From assembly GCF_003386795.1 (NCBI RefSeq), contig NZ_QTUC01000001.1, positions 1,116,001 to 1,180,000 on the forward strand: a DNA stretch of 64,000 nucleotides, written 5' to 3'. The notes below the pieces were generated by a model that saw nothing but the letters and a program-made list of their open reading frames with translations, was not told the DNA's origin and searched no databases. This DNA is from Thermasporomyces composti (GTDB lineage Bacteria > Actinomycetota > Actinomycetes > Propionibacteriales > Actinopolymorphaceae). Position 1 is the first letter of the stretch. Each line of letters begins with the position of its first letter. Both the position numbers and the translations under genes were made by a program. This document shows positions 38,925 to 48,212 of the stretch, piece after piece.

Positions 38925-40508
38925 ATGACCAACGACCAACAAGCGGCGTCGTCCGCCCCCGCGGCCACACCGCGAGCGGACGACGCGCCCACCTACCTCC
39001 CCCACCGCCAGATCCAGATCGTCCTGATCGGGCTCATGGCCGGCATGTTCCTCGCCGCGCTCGACCAGAGCATCGTGGCGACGGCGCTGCCGCGCATCGT
39101 CAGCGATCTCGGCGGACTCGACCACCTCTCCTGGGTCGTCACCGCCTACCTGCTCACCTCCACCGCGTCGACGCCGCTGTGGGGCAAGATCTCCGACCTC
39201 TACGGGCGCCGGCTGATCTTCCAGGTGGCCATCGGCACCTTCCTCGTCGGGTCGGTGCTGGCGGCGCTCGCCCAGACCATGCTCCAGCTCGTCGGGTCGC
39301 GGGCGGTGCAAGGCCTCGGCGGCGGCGGTCTCATGGCACTCGCCCTCGCCGTGATCGGCGACGTCATCCCGCCCCGTGAGCGTGGCCGCTACCAGGGCTA
39401 CGTGGGTTCGGTCTTCGGCATCTCCAGTGTCGCCGGCCCGCTGCTCGGCGGCTGGTTCACTGACGGACCCGGGTGGCGCTGGATCTTCTGGATCAACCTG
39501 CCGGTGGGGCTCGTGGCCCTGCTGGTCACGTCGTTCGCGCTGCGGATCCCCAGGATCCGCCGAGATCATCGCATCGACTACCTCGGCGCCACCACCATCG
39601 TCGCGGCCGCCTCGTGCCTGCTGCTCTACCTGAGCTGGCGCGGCGTGTCGTACGGCTGGACCGAGCGCGGAGCACTCGCTCTCCTGGCCGCGTCGATCGC
39701 GTTGACGGGGCTGTTCGTGTTCGTCGAGGCGCGGGCGGCGGAGCCCATCCTTCCGCTCGGGCTGTTCCGCGGCGCCGTCTTCTCGATCGGCAGCGCCTTC
39801 ACCGTGCTGACCGGGTTCGTCATGCTCGGCACGGTCATCTACCTGCCGTTCTACCTCCAGGTCGTCAAGGGCATGTCCCCCACAAGGTCCGGCCTGGCCA
39901 TGCTGCCGGCGGTGCTCGGCATCTTCATCGCATCCGTCGGCTCCGGCCAGCTCATCACGCGCACCGGCCGGTACAAGATCTACCCGGTCGCGGGCGGGGC
40001 CATCATCGCCGCGGGCCTGTGGCTGCTGTCGCACCTGCACGCCGACAGCACGATGTGGACGATCAGCGGCTACCAGTTCTTCATCGGGATCGGGCTGGGC
40101 CTGACCATGGCGACGGTCATGGTGGCCGTGCAGAACGCCGTCCCCCAGCGCGACATGGGTGCGGCGACGAGCGCGATGACCTTCTTCCGCTCCCTGGGCG
40201 GGGCTGTCGGGACGGCGGTCTTCGGCGCTGTCCTCACCAGTCGACTGAGCACGCACCTGAGCGAGACGGTTCCGCCTCAGGTCGCGGCCCGGGTCCCAGC
40301 CGGCACCACGCAGGACGTCCAGGCGATCCACGCCCTCCCGGCGGAGGTCAAGGCCCCCGTGATCGAGGCCTTCGTGCGAGCCCTGGACGACGTCTTCCTC
40401 ACCGGGATCCCCTTCGCGCTGGCCGCATTCGTCGTCGTGCTGTTCCTCAAGGAACTTCCCCTGCGTACGGGACGAGGCGCAGAGGGCCAGCACGCGCCGA
40501 TGGGCTGA
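38925..40508 (+). CDS. DHA2-family (EmrB/QacA) drug:H+ antiporter
   Basis: The 527-residue MFS protein has about 14 membrane helices. It begins IVLIGLMAGMFLAALDQSIVATALPRIVSDLGG, with the DHA2 motif on helix 1. LWGKISDLYGRRLIFQVAIG is motif A, GSRAVQGLGGGGLMALALAV follows, and motif C-like GSVFGISSVAGPLLGGWFTDGPGWRWIFWIN is present. It should export drugs or solvents across the membrane. It lies 52 bp after marR, in one operon with it. Confidence 0.94.
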   Translation: MTNDQQAASSAPAATPRADDAPTYLPHRQIQIVLIGLMAGMFLAALDQSIVATALPRIVSDLGGLDHLSWVVTAYLLTSTASTPLWGKISDLYGRRLIFQVAIGTFLVGSVLAALAQTMLQLVGSRAVQGLGGGGLMALALAVIGDVIPPRERGRYQGYVGSVFGISSVAGPLLGGWFTDGPGWRWIFWINLPVGLVALLVTSFALRIPRIRRDHRIDYLGATTIVAAASCLLLYLSWRGVSYGWTERGALALLAASIALTGLFVFVEARAAEPILPLGLFRGAVFSIGSAFTVLTGFVMLGTVIYLPFYLQVVKGMSPTRSGLAMLPAVLGIFIASVGSGQLITRTGRYKIYPVAGGAIIAAGLWLLSHLHADSTMWTISGYQFFIGIGLGLTMATVMVAVQNAVPQRDMGAATSAMTFFRSLGGAVGTAVFGAVLTSRLSTHLSETVPPQVAARVPAGTTQDVQAIHALPAEVKAPVIEAFVRALDDVFLTGIPFALAAFVVVLFLKELPLRTGRGAEGQHAPMG

Positions 40509-40528
40509 GTGACCGACACTCGGTCGCG

Positions 40529-40572
40529 GTGCGCGCACCCGCTGGCCCTCGCGAGGTCGCGGGTGCGCGCAC
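40529..40572. terminator. 14-bp stem terminator between convergent genes
   Basis: GTGCGCGCACCCGC (40529-40542) pairs exactly with GCGGGTGCGCGCAC (40559-40572) around a 16-nt loop. It lies between the convergent efflux pump and AI-2E transporter genes and probably ends both. Confidence 0.85.
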
Positions 40573-40575
40573 TGG

Positions 40576-41814
40576 TCAGACCTCCACGTCGCTCCGCTCG
40601 TTGGCCAGGTGGAAGGCGACGGCGTTGATGAAGGCCGTGAGCGGGACAGCGAACAGGGCGCCGACGATACCTGCCAGATAGGCGCCGGTGGTGATCGCCA
40701 GCAGGATGGCCAGCGGATGGATCCGCACGAAGTGGCCCATGAGGAAGGGCTGCAGGATGTGCGCCTCCGCCTGCTGGACCAAGAGCACGCCGCCGAGCAT
40801 GACGATCGCGATCACGGGGCCCTTCACGACCAAGGCGAGGAGCACGGCGACCGCGCCCGAGACCAGGGCACCCACGATCGGCACGAACGACGTGAGGAAC
40901 ACCAGGACGCCGATCGGCACGACGAACGGCAGGCCGAGGATCAGCGCCACCAAGGCGATGCCCACCGCGTCGACAGCCGCCACCATGACGGTGGCTCGGA
41001 CGAAGGCGGTCAGCGACATCCAGCCACGGCGCGCGGAGGAGTCGACCCGCCCGCGTGCTCGACGCGGGAACAGGCGCACGACCCACGCCCAGATGCGCGC
41101 ACCCTCGTACAGCAGGAAGTAGGTCGCGAACAGCGTGAGGAGCAGGCCGGCGACGATGTGGCCGAGCGTCGTGCCGACCTGGAGTGCGCCCTGGGTGAGC
41201 TGATCGGTGGTGACGAGCGCTCCGAGGGAGTTGAACGCCTCATCGATGTCCCGTTCGGACAACCCGAGCGGTCCCCGGATGAGCCAGAGCTTGATCTCGT
41301 TGAGGCCGCGCACGAGCTGACGAGCCAGCCCGGCGTAGCCCGCGGCGACCTGTTGACCCACGAGCGCCAGCAGACCGAGGACTAGGAGCACGAGACCGAG
41401 CAGGGTCAGCCCCGCGGCGACACCTCGGGCGATCCCGACCCTGGACAGCGCGTTCGTGACCGGGACGATGAGCGCGGTGATCAGCACAGCGACGAGGAGC
41501 GGGACCACCACGACGCGTAGCGTCAGCAGCAACCAGCCGAGCAGCACGACGGCGAACCCGATGAGCAGCAGGCGCCACGACCACTCGCTCGCGACGAGGA
41601 TGGCGGGCGGCAGCTCGACGGTGGGACGCTCGGGTGGGCGGGCGGAGCCCGCGCCAGGAGCGCCCATCCCACCGCGGGCGCCCTCGCCCGTTGACGGAGC
41701 ACCGGCGGGTGCCTCGTGCGCCTCCTCGGGCGTGCTTGGTGGCCGCCGCCGGAGCCTGCGCAGCCACGTCGACGGCCGCTGGCGCCTCCCCGGGGTGATC
41801 ACAGTCCGGCTCAT
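40576..41814 (-). CDS. AI-2E family transporter
   Basis: The 412-residue membrane protein of the AI-2E/PerM family has a charged N-terminal tail (1-75) and then about eight helices, including LLLIGFAVVLLGWLLLTLRVVVVPLLVAVL. The conserved LVFLTSFVPIVGALVSGAVA and HILQPFLMGHFVRIHPLAIL follow near the C-terminus. Family members move autoinducer-2, sodium or unknown solutes. It ends 3 bp from the shared terminator. Substrate unknown. Confidence 0.92.
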   Translation of the reverse strand: MSRTVITPGRRQRPSTWLRRLRRRPPSTPEEAHEAPAGAPSTGEGARGGMGAPGAGSARPPERPTVELPPAILVASEWSWRLLLIGFAVVLLGWLLLTLRVVVVPLLVAVLITALIVPVTNALSRVGIARGVAAGLTLLGLVLLVLGLLALVGQQVAAGYAGLARQLVRGLNEIKLWLIRGPLGLSERDIDEAFNSLGALVTTDQLTQGALQVGTTLGHIVAGLLLTLFATYFLLYEGARIWAWVVRLFPRRARGRVDSSARRGWMSLTAFVRATVMVAAVDAVGIALVALILGLPFVVPIGVLVFLTSFVPIVGALVSGAVAVLLALVVKGPVIAIVMLGGVLLVQQAEAHILQPFLMGHFVRIHPLAILLAITTGAYLAGIVGALFAVPLTAFINAVAFHLANERSDVEV

Positions 41815-41903
41815 ACCCCGGCCGGCGAACGGCCAACGCCGCCGAGGCTCGGCCCTTATCCGGCCGAGCGCGAAAGGTCAGACCACCGGAGCTCGAGGCT
41901 CGA

Positions 41904-42884
41904 TCACCCGGCTGACCAGTACCGGTCGCCCGCGAGGATGAACGCCGCCGCTCCCACGATGCCGGCGTCCTGGTCGAGCCCCGCGCGCACGACCCGGACC
42001 GTCCGGGCGAACTCGATGCGGGCGTACTGGCGGAGGTACCTGTGGAGCGGGTCGAACAGCAACGCGCCGACCTGCGAGACGCCTCCGCCGACCACGACCA
42101 GCTCCAGGTCACACAGGGCCACCGCCGACGCGATGCCGATCCCGAGGGCCCGCCCGGCGCGGTCGAACGCCTCGCGCGCGATCGCATCCCCGGCGAGCGC
42201 GTCGTCGGCGAGCGTCTTCGCAGTCGCCGACGCGTCGTCGGGACGCCAGCCTTGCTCCCGCGCCCACGCCACGAGGCCGGGTCCGCGCGCGATCGCCTCG
42301 ACACATCCTCGGGCGCCGCAGCCGCACTGCGGGCCGTCGGGGTCCACGATGAGGTGTCCGACGTGTCCGGCGTTGCCGCTGCGGCCGTCGATCAACCGCC
42401 CGCCCAGGATGAGGCCCCCACCCACGCCGGTGGAGACCACCATGCCGAGCATGTTGTCGACACCGCGCCCGGCGCCACGCCAGTGCTCGGCGACGACGAC
42501 GGCCACGGCGTCGTTGTGGACCCGCACGGGAACGCCGGGATAGGCCTCGGCGAGCCGCTCCCGGAGCGGGAAGTCACGCCAGGCGGTCAGGTTGACCGGC
42601 GACACCAGACCGTCCGGCCAGCGCATGGGTCCACCACAGCCGACGCCTACGCCGCGCACGCGCGGATTCCCAGCCGTGTCGAGGACCTCGTCACACAGCT
42701 TGCGCAGTCGGCCGAAGATCGTGTCGGCGTCGTCCGCTCCGACGGTGGTCGGCGCGCGCCGACTCGCCAGGACCTGGCCGTCGGCGTCCACCAGCCCGAC
42801 GGCGAGTTTGGTACCGCCGATGTCGATGGCCAAGACGGGACGGCTGGGGTCGGCGGCTGGGGCGTCCGCTGTCTGGTCGGTCAT
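41904..42884 (-). CDS. ROK-family sugar kinase
   Basis: This is a 326-residue ASKHA-fold protein. The phosphate loop VLAIDIGGTKLAVGLVD lies at the start, and catalytic Asp and sugar contacts are in PVRVHNDAVAVVVAEHW. The ROK signature with zinc ligands follows: GNAGHVGHLIVDPDGPQCGC and GARGCVEAIARG (about residues 172-201). Adenosine binding is in LELVVVGGGVSQVG. Glucokinase-like or other hexokinase activity is likely; there is no HTH, so it is an enzyme, not a ROK repressor. It is divergent from the neighbouring membrane protein. Confidence 0.93.
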   Translation of the reverse strand: MTDQTADAPAADPSRPVLAIDIGGTKLAVGLVDADGQVLASRRAPTTVGADDADTIFGRLRKLCDEVLDTAGNPRVRGVGVGCGGPMRWPDGLVSPVNLTAWRDFPLRERLAEAYPGVPVRVHNDAVAVVVAEHWRGAGRGVDNMLGMVVSTGVGGGLILGGRLIDGRSGNAGHVGHLIVDPDGPQCGCGARGCVEAIARGPGLVAWAREQGWRPDDASATAKTLADDALAGDAIAREAFDRAGRALGIGIASAVALCDLELVVVGGGVSQVGALLFDPLHRYLRQYARIEFARTVRVVRAGLDQDAGIVGAAAFILAGDRYWSAG

Positions 42885-42999
42885 GGGACGTCATCTTGCC
42901 CGGTGCGGTCCTGGACCGCGCGAGGAGGACCGCGCCCACGGACGGCGGGACGCGACCGACGTTCGAGCCGAAACCAGCCACCGGGTTCACACTGGGGCC

Positions 43000-43899
43000 A
43001 TGCGGTGGGACAGCGGACCCGGCGACTCGCCCGTCGACATCGCCGAGATCGGCGGGCCGTCGCGACGGACCTGGCCCCGTTGGTTCCGGTCGGTGGCCCT
43101 AGGGGTGGCGGCGGTCGGTGGCGCCTGGCTGCTGCTCGCCGCCCTCACCCGCTCCGACGTGACGACGGCGGTGGAGCCGCCTCGCCTCACCGACCAGTTT
43201 CGGGCAGAGCTCGGCGTCACGGTCCGCAACGCCGGAGACGAGCACCAAACGATGACCTTGCTCGCCGTTCCCGAGCTGCCAGGGCTGTCCTTCCGCGGCG
43301 TCCGCGACAGCGCGGGCGAGACACTCCAGGACGACCTGCCCGACCTTCCCCCGCACGCGAGCGTCGCCTTCACCCTGCTCTGGCAGGTCGAGGACTGTGC
43401 CGCCGCGCTCACCCTGGACGACGCTCCCGTGCGCCTCGACCTCAAGATCGGGACGGGCTTCGGTGTGTCCGAGGTCGTCCACGTCACCGGAGGGCCGCGC
43501 CGAGAGCTCGTCCCCGCTGTCTGCCGGCGACACCCCGACCGAGGAATCCCCCAGGCGGTCGACCGGATGGTGACCCCACGCTGGAACACCGTGGACGTCC
43601 ACATCACCGTTCGGAACGTCGGTGGCCGTGGGCTCGTTCTCCGCTCCGCCGAGCTGCCGGCCGGCTGGGACGAGGCCGGTCAGGTCACCGACCGCAGCGG
43701 CGTCCGCCACCTTCCCGTCGGTGAGGAACGGACCTTCGTCCTGCGGTTCCACGCGCACGACTGCGCGGCGCCGGTCCAGGGCCCGGCCCGACTGACGCTG
43801 CGGTTCGACACCGAGGGCTCCCGCCGGACCGAGGAGCTCGAGGTCGTCGTGGCCGACTCCTGGCAGAACGTCCTCGGCGTCTGCGCGGGGCCGTCGTAG
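43000..43899 (+). CDS. Membrane-anchored protein with two beta-sandwich repeats
   Basis: This is a 299-residue protein of unknown family. It has a cytoplasmic N-terminus (MRWDSGPGDSPVDIAEI), a single membrane helix (VALGVAAVGGAWLLLAALTR, about 32-51), then an extracellular region with two similar domains. Each domain has VTVRNAG / ITVRNVG and ends with a Cys-containing strand (VEDCAAALTLDD, HAHDCAAPVQGP). These look like two Ig-like domains for binding or adhesion. The open frame extends further left but lacks coding character; ATG 43000 fits. It is convergent with the giant ATPase. Confidence 0.72.
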   Translation: MRWDSGPGDSPVDIAEIGGPSRRTWPRWFRSVALGVAAVGGAWLLLAALTRSDVTTAVEPPRLTDQFRAELGVTVRNAGDEHQTMTLLAVPELPGLSFRGVRDSAGETLQDDLPDLPPHASVAFTLLWQVEDCAAALTLDDAPVRLDLKIGTGFGVSEVVHVTGGPRRELVPAVCRRHPDRGIPQAVDRMVTPRWNTVDVHITVRNVGGRGLVLRSAELPAGWDEAGQVTDRSGVRHLPVGEERTFVLRFHAHDCAAPVQGPARLTLRFDTEGSRRTEELEVVVADSWQNVLGVCAGPS

Positions 43900-43932
43900 C
43901 CGCCTCCGCGGCATCAGGGGGTCGACGCGGTC

Positions 43933-43954
43933 CCACGCGCCGCTCTCCGCGTGG
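43933..43954. terminator. Hairpin between the beta-sandwich protein and the giant ATPase gene
   Basis: CCACGCG-CCGCTCTC-CGCGTGG, a 7-bp stem with an 8-nt loop, lies between convergent genes. Confidence 0.55.
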
Positions 43955-43984
43955 CGACCTCGGCCATCACCGCAACGGTGGCGG

Positions 43985-46900
43985 TCACCGTGCCCGCTCG
44001 TCCACGTCGCGGGGGTCTGAGGAGGCACCCGCCTCGGGGGAGCGCATCGCGTTCACCATTCCCGCGTTGACAGGCCCCGCGTTCACGGGCCCCGCGTTCA
44101 CGGGCATGCCGGTGTCCGCCACCTCCGCGGGGATCCCGGTCTCCGTCGACATCCCGACCCCGGGTGGCGCGCCGGCCGCGACGCCAGGCTCACCGCCCAC
44201 GTCCGGGTGGCTCTGCTCCATCGCAAGCGGAGGTCCCTCGAACTGCGGCAGGTCGACGATCTCGACCATGGGCCGTGCCGCGCCGCGGGTGCGCCGACGC
44301 GCCGCGTCGACCGCCAGGTCGGCGACGTAGGTCGCGAGTCGCGCGTTGCGCAGCCGGGGATCCGGCGGGCGCGTGGCGAGGAGTTCACCGGCCCAGCGAG
44401 CCGTCTCCTCTGTCGTCGTCGCGCCACGCTGCTCGACGACTCTGCCGAACACCACCGCGTACTCGCTCGCGTCGAAGTCGTGGGTGCGGACCACCCGCCA
44501 CCACGCGGCGAGGGCCGGGCTGACGTCGACCATGCGGCGGTAGCCGTCGCTCGCGGCGAAGGCCACGATCTGCAGCGCCGACCCGTGCACGCTGATCAGC
44601 CGGTGCAGCTCCGCGGCGAGCACCGCGCCGTTGTGCGGCCGGGCGATGAGCTGGTCGATGCCGTGGATGGCGAGCAGACGTCGTCCCAGGCAACCTTCGA
44701 CGCACGCCCGTAGCTCGGCGACCGCGGTCGTCGGATCGGCGTTGGCGAAGTGCTCGTGACGGAGCCACACCGCCGTCCCGTCGAAGCCACGGACGGTGAG
44801 TGTGCGCGCGGCCACCTCGACGGCGAGGCTGCGGCCGGTCCCGGGCGGGCCGGCGACGACGAGCCGGATGTCGGCGTCCGGGTTCATGACGATCTCGCGG
44901 AGCGCGGACACGAGCGCCGCCTGGCCCACGATGCGGTCGATCAGCGCCATCGCGCGCGCTCGCGGGCTCATCCGCTCGACCCTGCCGTTGGCTTGGCCCG
45001 GCGACGGACCCAGCGGCGCGGCGCGGACGGCGCCCTCCGGCGTCCCGGAGGGACCCGGCGACCACACCTCCCCTGGTCCCGCGGCGGTGTCGTGGCCGTT
45101 GGGCCGGTGACCGGCCTGGTGGTCCGTCACGACATCAGGCCGCGGCGACGGTGGAGTCGCGGCACCGGGCCAACCATCAGCTGACACGGCACCAGCGAGG
45201 TTCGACCCGTCCTCACCGCCATACGTGGGGTCCGCGGCTCCCCACGAGTCCGCTCGGGCGGAGGGTGGGACGAGCTCAGACGACGCAGGCTCGGCCCGGC
45301 TGGTGGACTCGCCGTGAGCCTCCTCAGCCACCCCGACGCCCTCACCGTCAGCTCGACCGTCGGCATCGGCCCTTCCGTCGGTGGACGCCACGCCATTGAC
45401 GCCATTGGTCGCGGTGGCGGGCTCGACATCGGCGCCAGGCTCGCCGCCGATGTCGGGCATGCCGCTGCCGCCGGGCACGCCGTTGGTGCTGTGCTCACGA
45501 CGGGCGCTGTGCTCGCCACGACGATGAAGCTCGCCGCGGCGATGAGGCTCGCCCGGGGGATGGGACTCGCCGCCATAGACGCCAGGCACGTCGGTGACGC
45601 CGGTGACACCGACGACCGCGTCGGGATCGGCCACGCCGTTCGTGTGGGCCGGTGCCGCAGGATCTCGTGGCCCCTGGACGTCCCCTGGCTCCTCGATGTC
45701 CGGTCCCTCGGCGAGGGTGGACCCCTCCACCACGGGACGCTCCTCGACCGGCAGCGCCACCTCCACTCGTGCGGTCTCCGGTGGCGTCGGCGACGCGCCG
45801 TCAGGAGCGCTGTGCGACCCTGCAGCCGTCCCGGCCGGCTCTCCGCCGGAGGCGCCACCCGACTCCGGCTCGACGACGACCGGCGGGGCCGTCTCGGCTC
45901 CCTCCGCGCCGGGCCGCCGCGACTCGGCCTCGGCCGCTCCCGTGGGACGCGGCCGAGACCCCAGGGATGCACCCGGCGAGGCCTCCGCCTCGACCGCACG
46001 CACGTCGTGCTGAGTGCCGTTCACGGTGCCGTTCGCTCGGGCGCCGTTCGCTGATGTCGCGGCAGGCTCGCCCACCTGCGCGACGTTCGCGGCACCGGCG
46101 TCCGTGTCACCGTGCACAGGATCACCGTGCGGAGAATCACCGGGCAGAGAATCGCCGTGCAGAGAAGCACCGGGCGCAGGATCTCCGGGCGCAGGGTCGT
46201 GGCGCGCGGCGTCGTGGTGTGCGTCGTCGTCCCGGTGCGCAGCATCCTCCTGACCGGCATCTTCCTGGCCGGCATCCTCCTGGCCGGCCTGCTCGTGGCC
46301 GGCATCCTCGTGCGCGACGTCGACGTGGGCGGTGTCGACGTGACCGGTGTCGTGGTGACCGGTGTCGTGGTGGCCGGAGTCGTGGTGGGCGGTGTCGTCC
46401 GACGCGGTCTCGGCCACGTCCTCCGTCGTCACGCCGCCCCGCGCGGACGCCGCCTCGCCTTCGTGTCCACGCGTCTCCGGCGGCGTGTCCTCTCGTGTCG
46501 GGACAGCCTCGCTTGGTCGAGCGTCCTCGTCATCGGCCGACCGAGAGGGGGTGGCCACACCGGCGTCACCGACCTCACCTGGCCGCTCAGCCGGTCCCGC
46601 GTGTTCGGCCGGTCCTGTCTGGTCCTTCACCCCGGCCTGTGCGGCCGTCGGTGCGGCCACTCCAGCCTCCGTGGAGGGCCGGGACTGCTCGGAGGGCGAG
46701 AGCTGCTCGGCTGGGTGAGCCTCGCGCCCTGCGTTCGCCCCCGCCTCGTTCGCCTCTTGCCGCGGCTGTGCCGCGCGAGGACCTTCCTGGCTCGCTCGTA
46801 CGACACCCGGTGCGGGGCCGAAGGGGAAGGCGTGCTCCACCGCCACCCATCCCGGCATCGCTGCCCCGCCCGTCAGCGGGTGCCGCACCCGGCGCACTCG

Positions 46901-47974
46901 CGTCAGCCGGCGTACGTCCTCCTGGAACGCGGTGACGGGCACCCGACAGTCGCGTGGCGTGACGGGTGTGCCGGGCAGCCCTTGCACGACGCCGGTGAGC
47001 CGGACCGCCAGGTCGAGCCAGGCCCGACACAGCTGGAACTGACCGGCGACCAGTGCACGAGACAACCAGGCCCGGATCTGACGCTGCCACGGCTCCGGCT
47101 TCCACTGGCGAGCCCGCACCGGCAGCTGGTCGCGGACGGACGCGTAGAGCTCGCCACGGATGCCGACCGCCAGCTCGGCGGGCGGCTCGACGACGCCCGC
47201 CTGAATCAGCAACTGGATGAAGGCCGCATCCGCGTCGCCCCCACCCGGGACCATCGCATTGAGGCGCTCGTGGGCGGCCATCCATCCGTCGACGATCCAG
47301 CTCAGGTATCCCACGGGACCGGTCAACTCGGGGACGAGCGCGACGACCTCGTCGTCCGCCGCCTCGGCCCACCGCTCCTCGAGGAGAGTCCAGTCCGGCG
47401 ATCCCTGTGGTGCGGTGAGCGTCGCCTCCACCAGGTCGGGGTCGCGACGAGCCGCGGTGTGCAGCCGGAGCAGCGCCTCGCGGCGCGGCTCCAGCGGTGC
47501 CAAGCCTTCGAGGCGTCGCAGCAGCTCGATGGTGAGGTCCCAGGCGACCTCACGGCGTGCCCGGTCGTCCCCCGCGGCACGGAACAGCTGGCCCCCTGGC
47601 GGACGCCACGGCGCCGCCGGCGCGATCCAGCCCTGAGCGGGCAGGCTGTCCGCATTCGGCCCGAGGCGGAACCGGCGCACGACGTCGACGTCGATCCGCA
47701 TGCGCGAGCCCGCCCTGATCGCGACGTCTCCGCACAGGAAGGCGACGATTCCTTGGGCGTCAGCAACGACGGCCGGCACCGGGGTCCGCAACTCGGGATG
47801 TTTGCTGACGGTGAACTGGGAGGACCGCTCGTCGGCTACCAGCGCGTCGATGCGGGCGGACAGCTCCTCGACGAGCCCGTCCCGCACCCTCCACGGACCG
47901 TAGGAGTACAGGTCGATGACGGGTTCATCGCCGAACAGCAGGTCGAGAGCTCCGCGCAGCCCGGCCTCACTCAT
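43985..47974 (-). CDS. Giant ATPase with repeat-built disordered centre
   Basis: The protein has about 1329 residues. An ordered N-terminal domain (about 1-390) does not match a family I know (LRGALDLLFGDEPVIDLYSY...; helical with WRVRDGLVEELSARID). Residues about 390-980 are disordered, acidic, Ala/Pro/Glu-rich, with 5-residue repeats rich in His and Asp (HHDTG, QEDAG). A P-loop ATPase domain follows (about 990-1250): RLVVAGPPGTGRSLAVEVAA (Walker A) and RRLLAIHGIDQLIARPHN (Walker B-like, Asp), like AAA/CbxX-type proteins. The C-terminus carries VNAGP repeats. ATG 47974 follows AAGGGTGG. It might be a regulator or chaperone of a surface system. Confidence 0.8.
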   Translation of the reverse strand: MSEAGLRGALDLLFGDEPVIDLYSYGPWRVRDGLVEELSARIDALVADERSSQFTVSKHPELRTPVPAVVADAQGIVAFLCGDVAIRAGSRMRIDVDVVRRFRLGPNADSLPAQGWIAPAAPWRPPGGQLFRAAGDDRARREVAWDLTIELLRRLEGLAPLEPRREALLRLHTAARRDPDLVEATLTAPQGSPDWTLLEERWAEAADDEVVALVPELTGPVGYLSWIVDGWMAAHERLNAMVPGGGDADAAFIQLLIQAGVVEPPAELAVGIRGELYASVRDQLPVRARQWKPEPWQRQIRAWLSRALVAGQFQLCRAWLDLAVRLTGVVQGLPGTPVTPRDCRVPVTAFQEDVRRLTRVRRVRHPLTGGAAMPGWVAVEHAFPFGPAPGVVRASQEGPRAAQPRQEANEAGANAGREAHPAEQLSPSEQSRPSTEAGVAAPTAAQAGVKDQTGPAEHAGPAERPGEVGDAGVATPSRSADDEDARPSEAVPTREDTPPETRGHEGEAASARGGVTTEDVAETASDDTAHHDSGHHDTGHHDTGHVDTAHVDVAHEDAGHEQAGQEDAGQEDAGQEDAAHRDDDAHHDAARHDPAPGDPAPGASLHGDSLPGDSPHGDPVHGDTDAGAANVAQVGEPAATSANGARANGTVNGTQHDVRAVEAEASPGASLGSRPRPTGAAEAESRRPGAEGAETAPPVVVEPESGGASGGEPAGTAAGSHSAPDGASPTPPETARVEVALPVEERPVVEGSTLAEGPDIEEPGDVQGPRDPAAPAHTNGVADPDAVVGVTGVTDVPGVYGGESHPPGEPHRRGELHRRGEHSARREHSTNGVPGGSGMPDIGGEPGADVEPATATNGVNGVASTDGRADADGRADGEGVGVAEEAHGESTSRAEPASSELVPPSARADSWGAADPTYGGEDGSNLAGAVSADGWPGAATPPSPRPDVVTDHQAGHRPNGHDTAAGPGEVWSPGPSGTPEGAVRAAPLGPSPGQANGRVERMSPRARAMALIDRIVGQAALVSALREIVMNPDADIRLVVAGPPGTGRSLAVEVAARTLTVRGFDGTAVWLRHEHFANADPTTAVAELRACVEGCLGRRLLAIHGIDQLIARPHNGAVLAAELHRLISVHGSALQIVAFAASDGYRRMVDVSPALAAWWRVVRTHDFDASEYAVVFGRVVEQRGATTTEETARWAGELLATRPPDPRLRNARLATYVADLAVDAARRRTRGAARPMVEIVDLPQFEGPPLAMEQSHPDVGGEPGVAAGAPPGVGMSTETGIPAEVADTGMPVNAGPVNAGPVNAGMVNAMRSPEAGASSDPRDVDERAR
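44063..44107. repeat. Tandem 15-bp repeat (VNAGP)
   Basis: Three units of the form CCCGCGTTCACGGGC sit side by side near the C-terminus of the giant ATPase gene, encoding VNAGP pentapeptides. The period of 15 equals that of the larger central arrays. Confidence 0.85.
45491..45580. repeat. Tandem 18-bp repeat array
   Basis: Five diverged 18-bp units with a shared GCTCGCC core encode hexapeptides such as HRRGEL/HRRGEH in the disordered region of the giant ATPase. Confidence 0.7.
46110..46199. repeat. Tandem 15-bp repeat array (G-D-x-x-H/P)
   Basis: Six units matching CCG(T/G)GC-N4-GATC(A/G)-type sequence, period 15, start at 46110, 46125, 46140, 46155, 46170 and 46185. They encode PHGD/LPGD-like pentapeptides. 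Confidence 0.85.
46249..46399. repeat. Tandem 15-bp repeat array (HxDxG / QEDAG)
   Basis: Ten consecutive units of 15 bp, such as CGTGGTGACCGGTGT at 46351, encode His/Asp- then Glu/Asp-rich pentapeptides. Units grade from one half of the array to the other, as expected from stepwise duplication. Confidence 0.9.
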
Positions 47975-48212
47975 GACCACCCTTGTCCTTCGTGCCTGCG
48001 GCGTCGCGTCGTCCGCGTCGAGTGCGCTTTTCCCGGCACGATCGAGGCGCGGCGACCATGATCCGCGGGCAGCCTAGCGAAGCGCGACGGCGAGATCATG
48101 TGGCGTCGTTCACGGTCACCGACGCCGACGACACCGGTCAACCGTCAGGCCGACGACGCCGACTCACCGTCGCCCGACGGGACCGGCCGAGCGTCAGGAC
48201 GCGGCACCGGGC

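Noticed and set aside
37629-40538. A 969-residue open frame on the minus strand
   Set aside because: It is antisense to the P450, MarR and MFS genes, has a His/Asp/Gln/Arg-rich composition with no domain, and spans their promoter. It is a high-GC artefact.
46100-46400. Possible CRISPR array
   Set aside because: Units are 15 bp with no spacers, diverge gradually and stay in frame with a protein; there are no cas genes.
46112-48061. A 649-residue plus-strand open frame over the giant ATPase
   Set aside because: It is the mirror of the repeat region, and the conserved P-loop is on the other strand.
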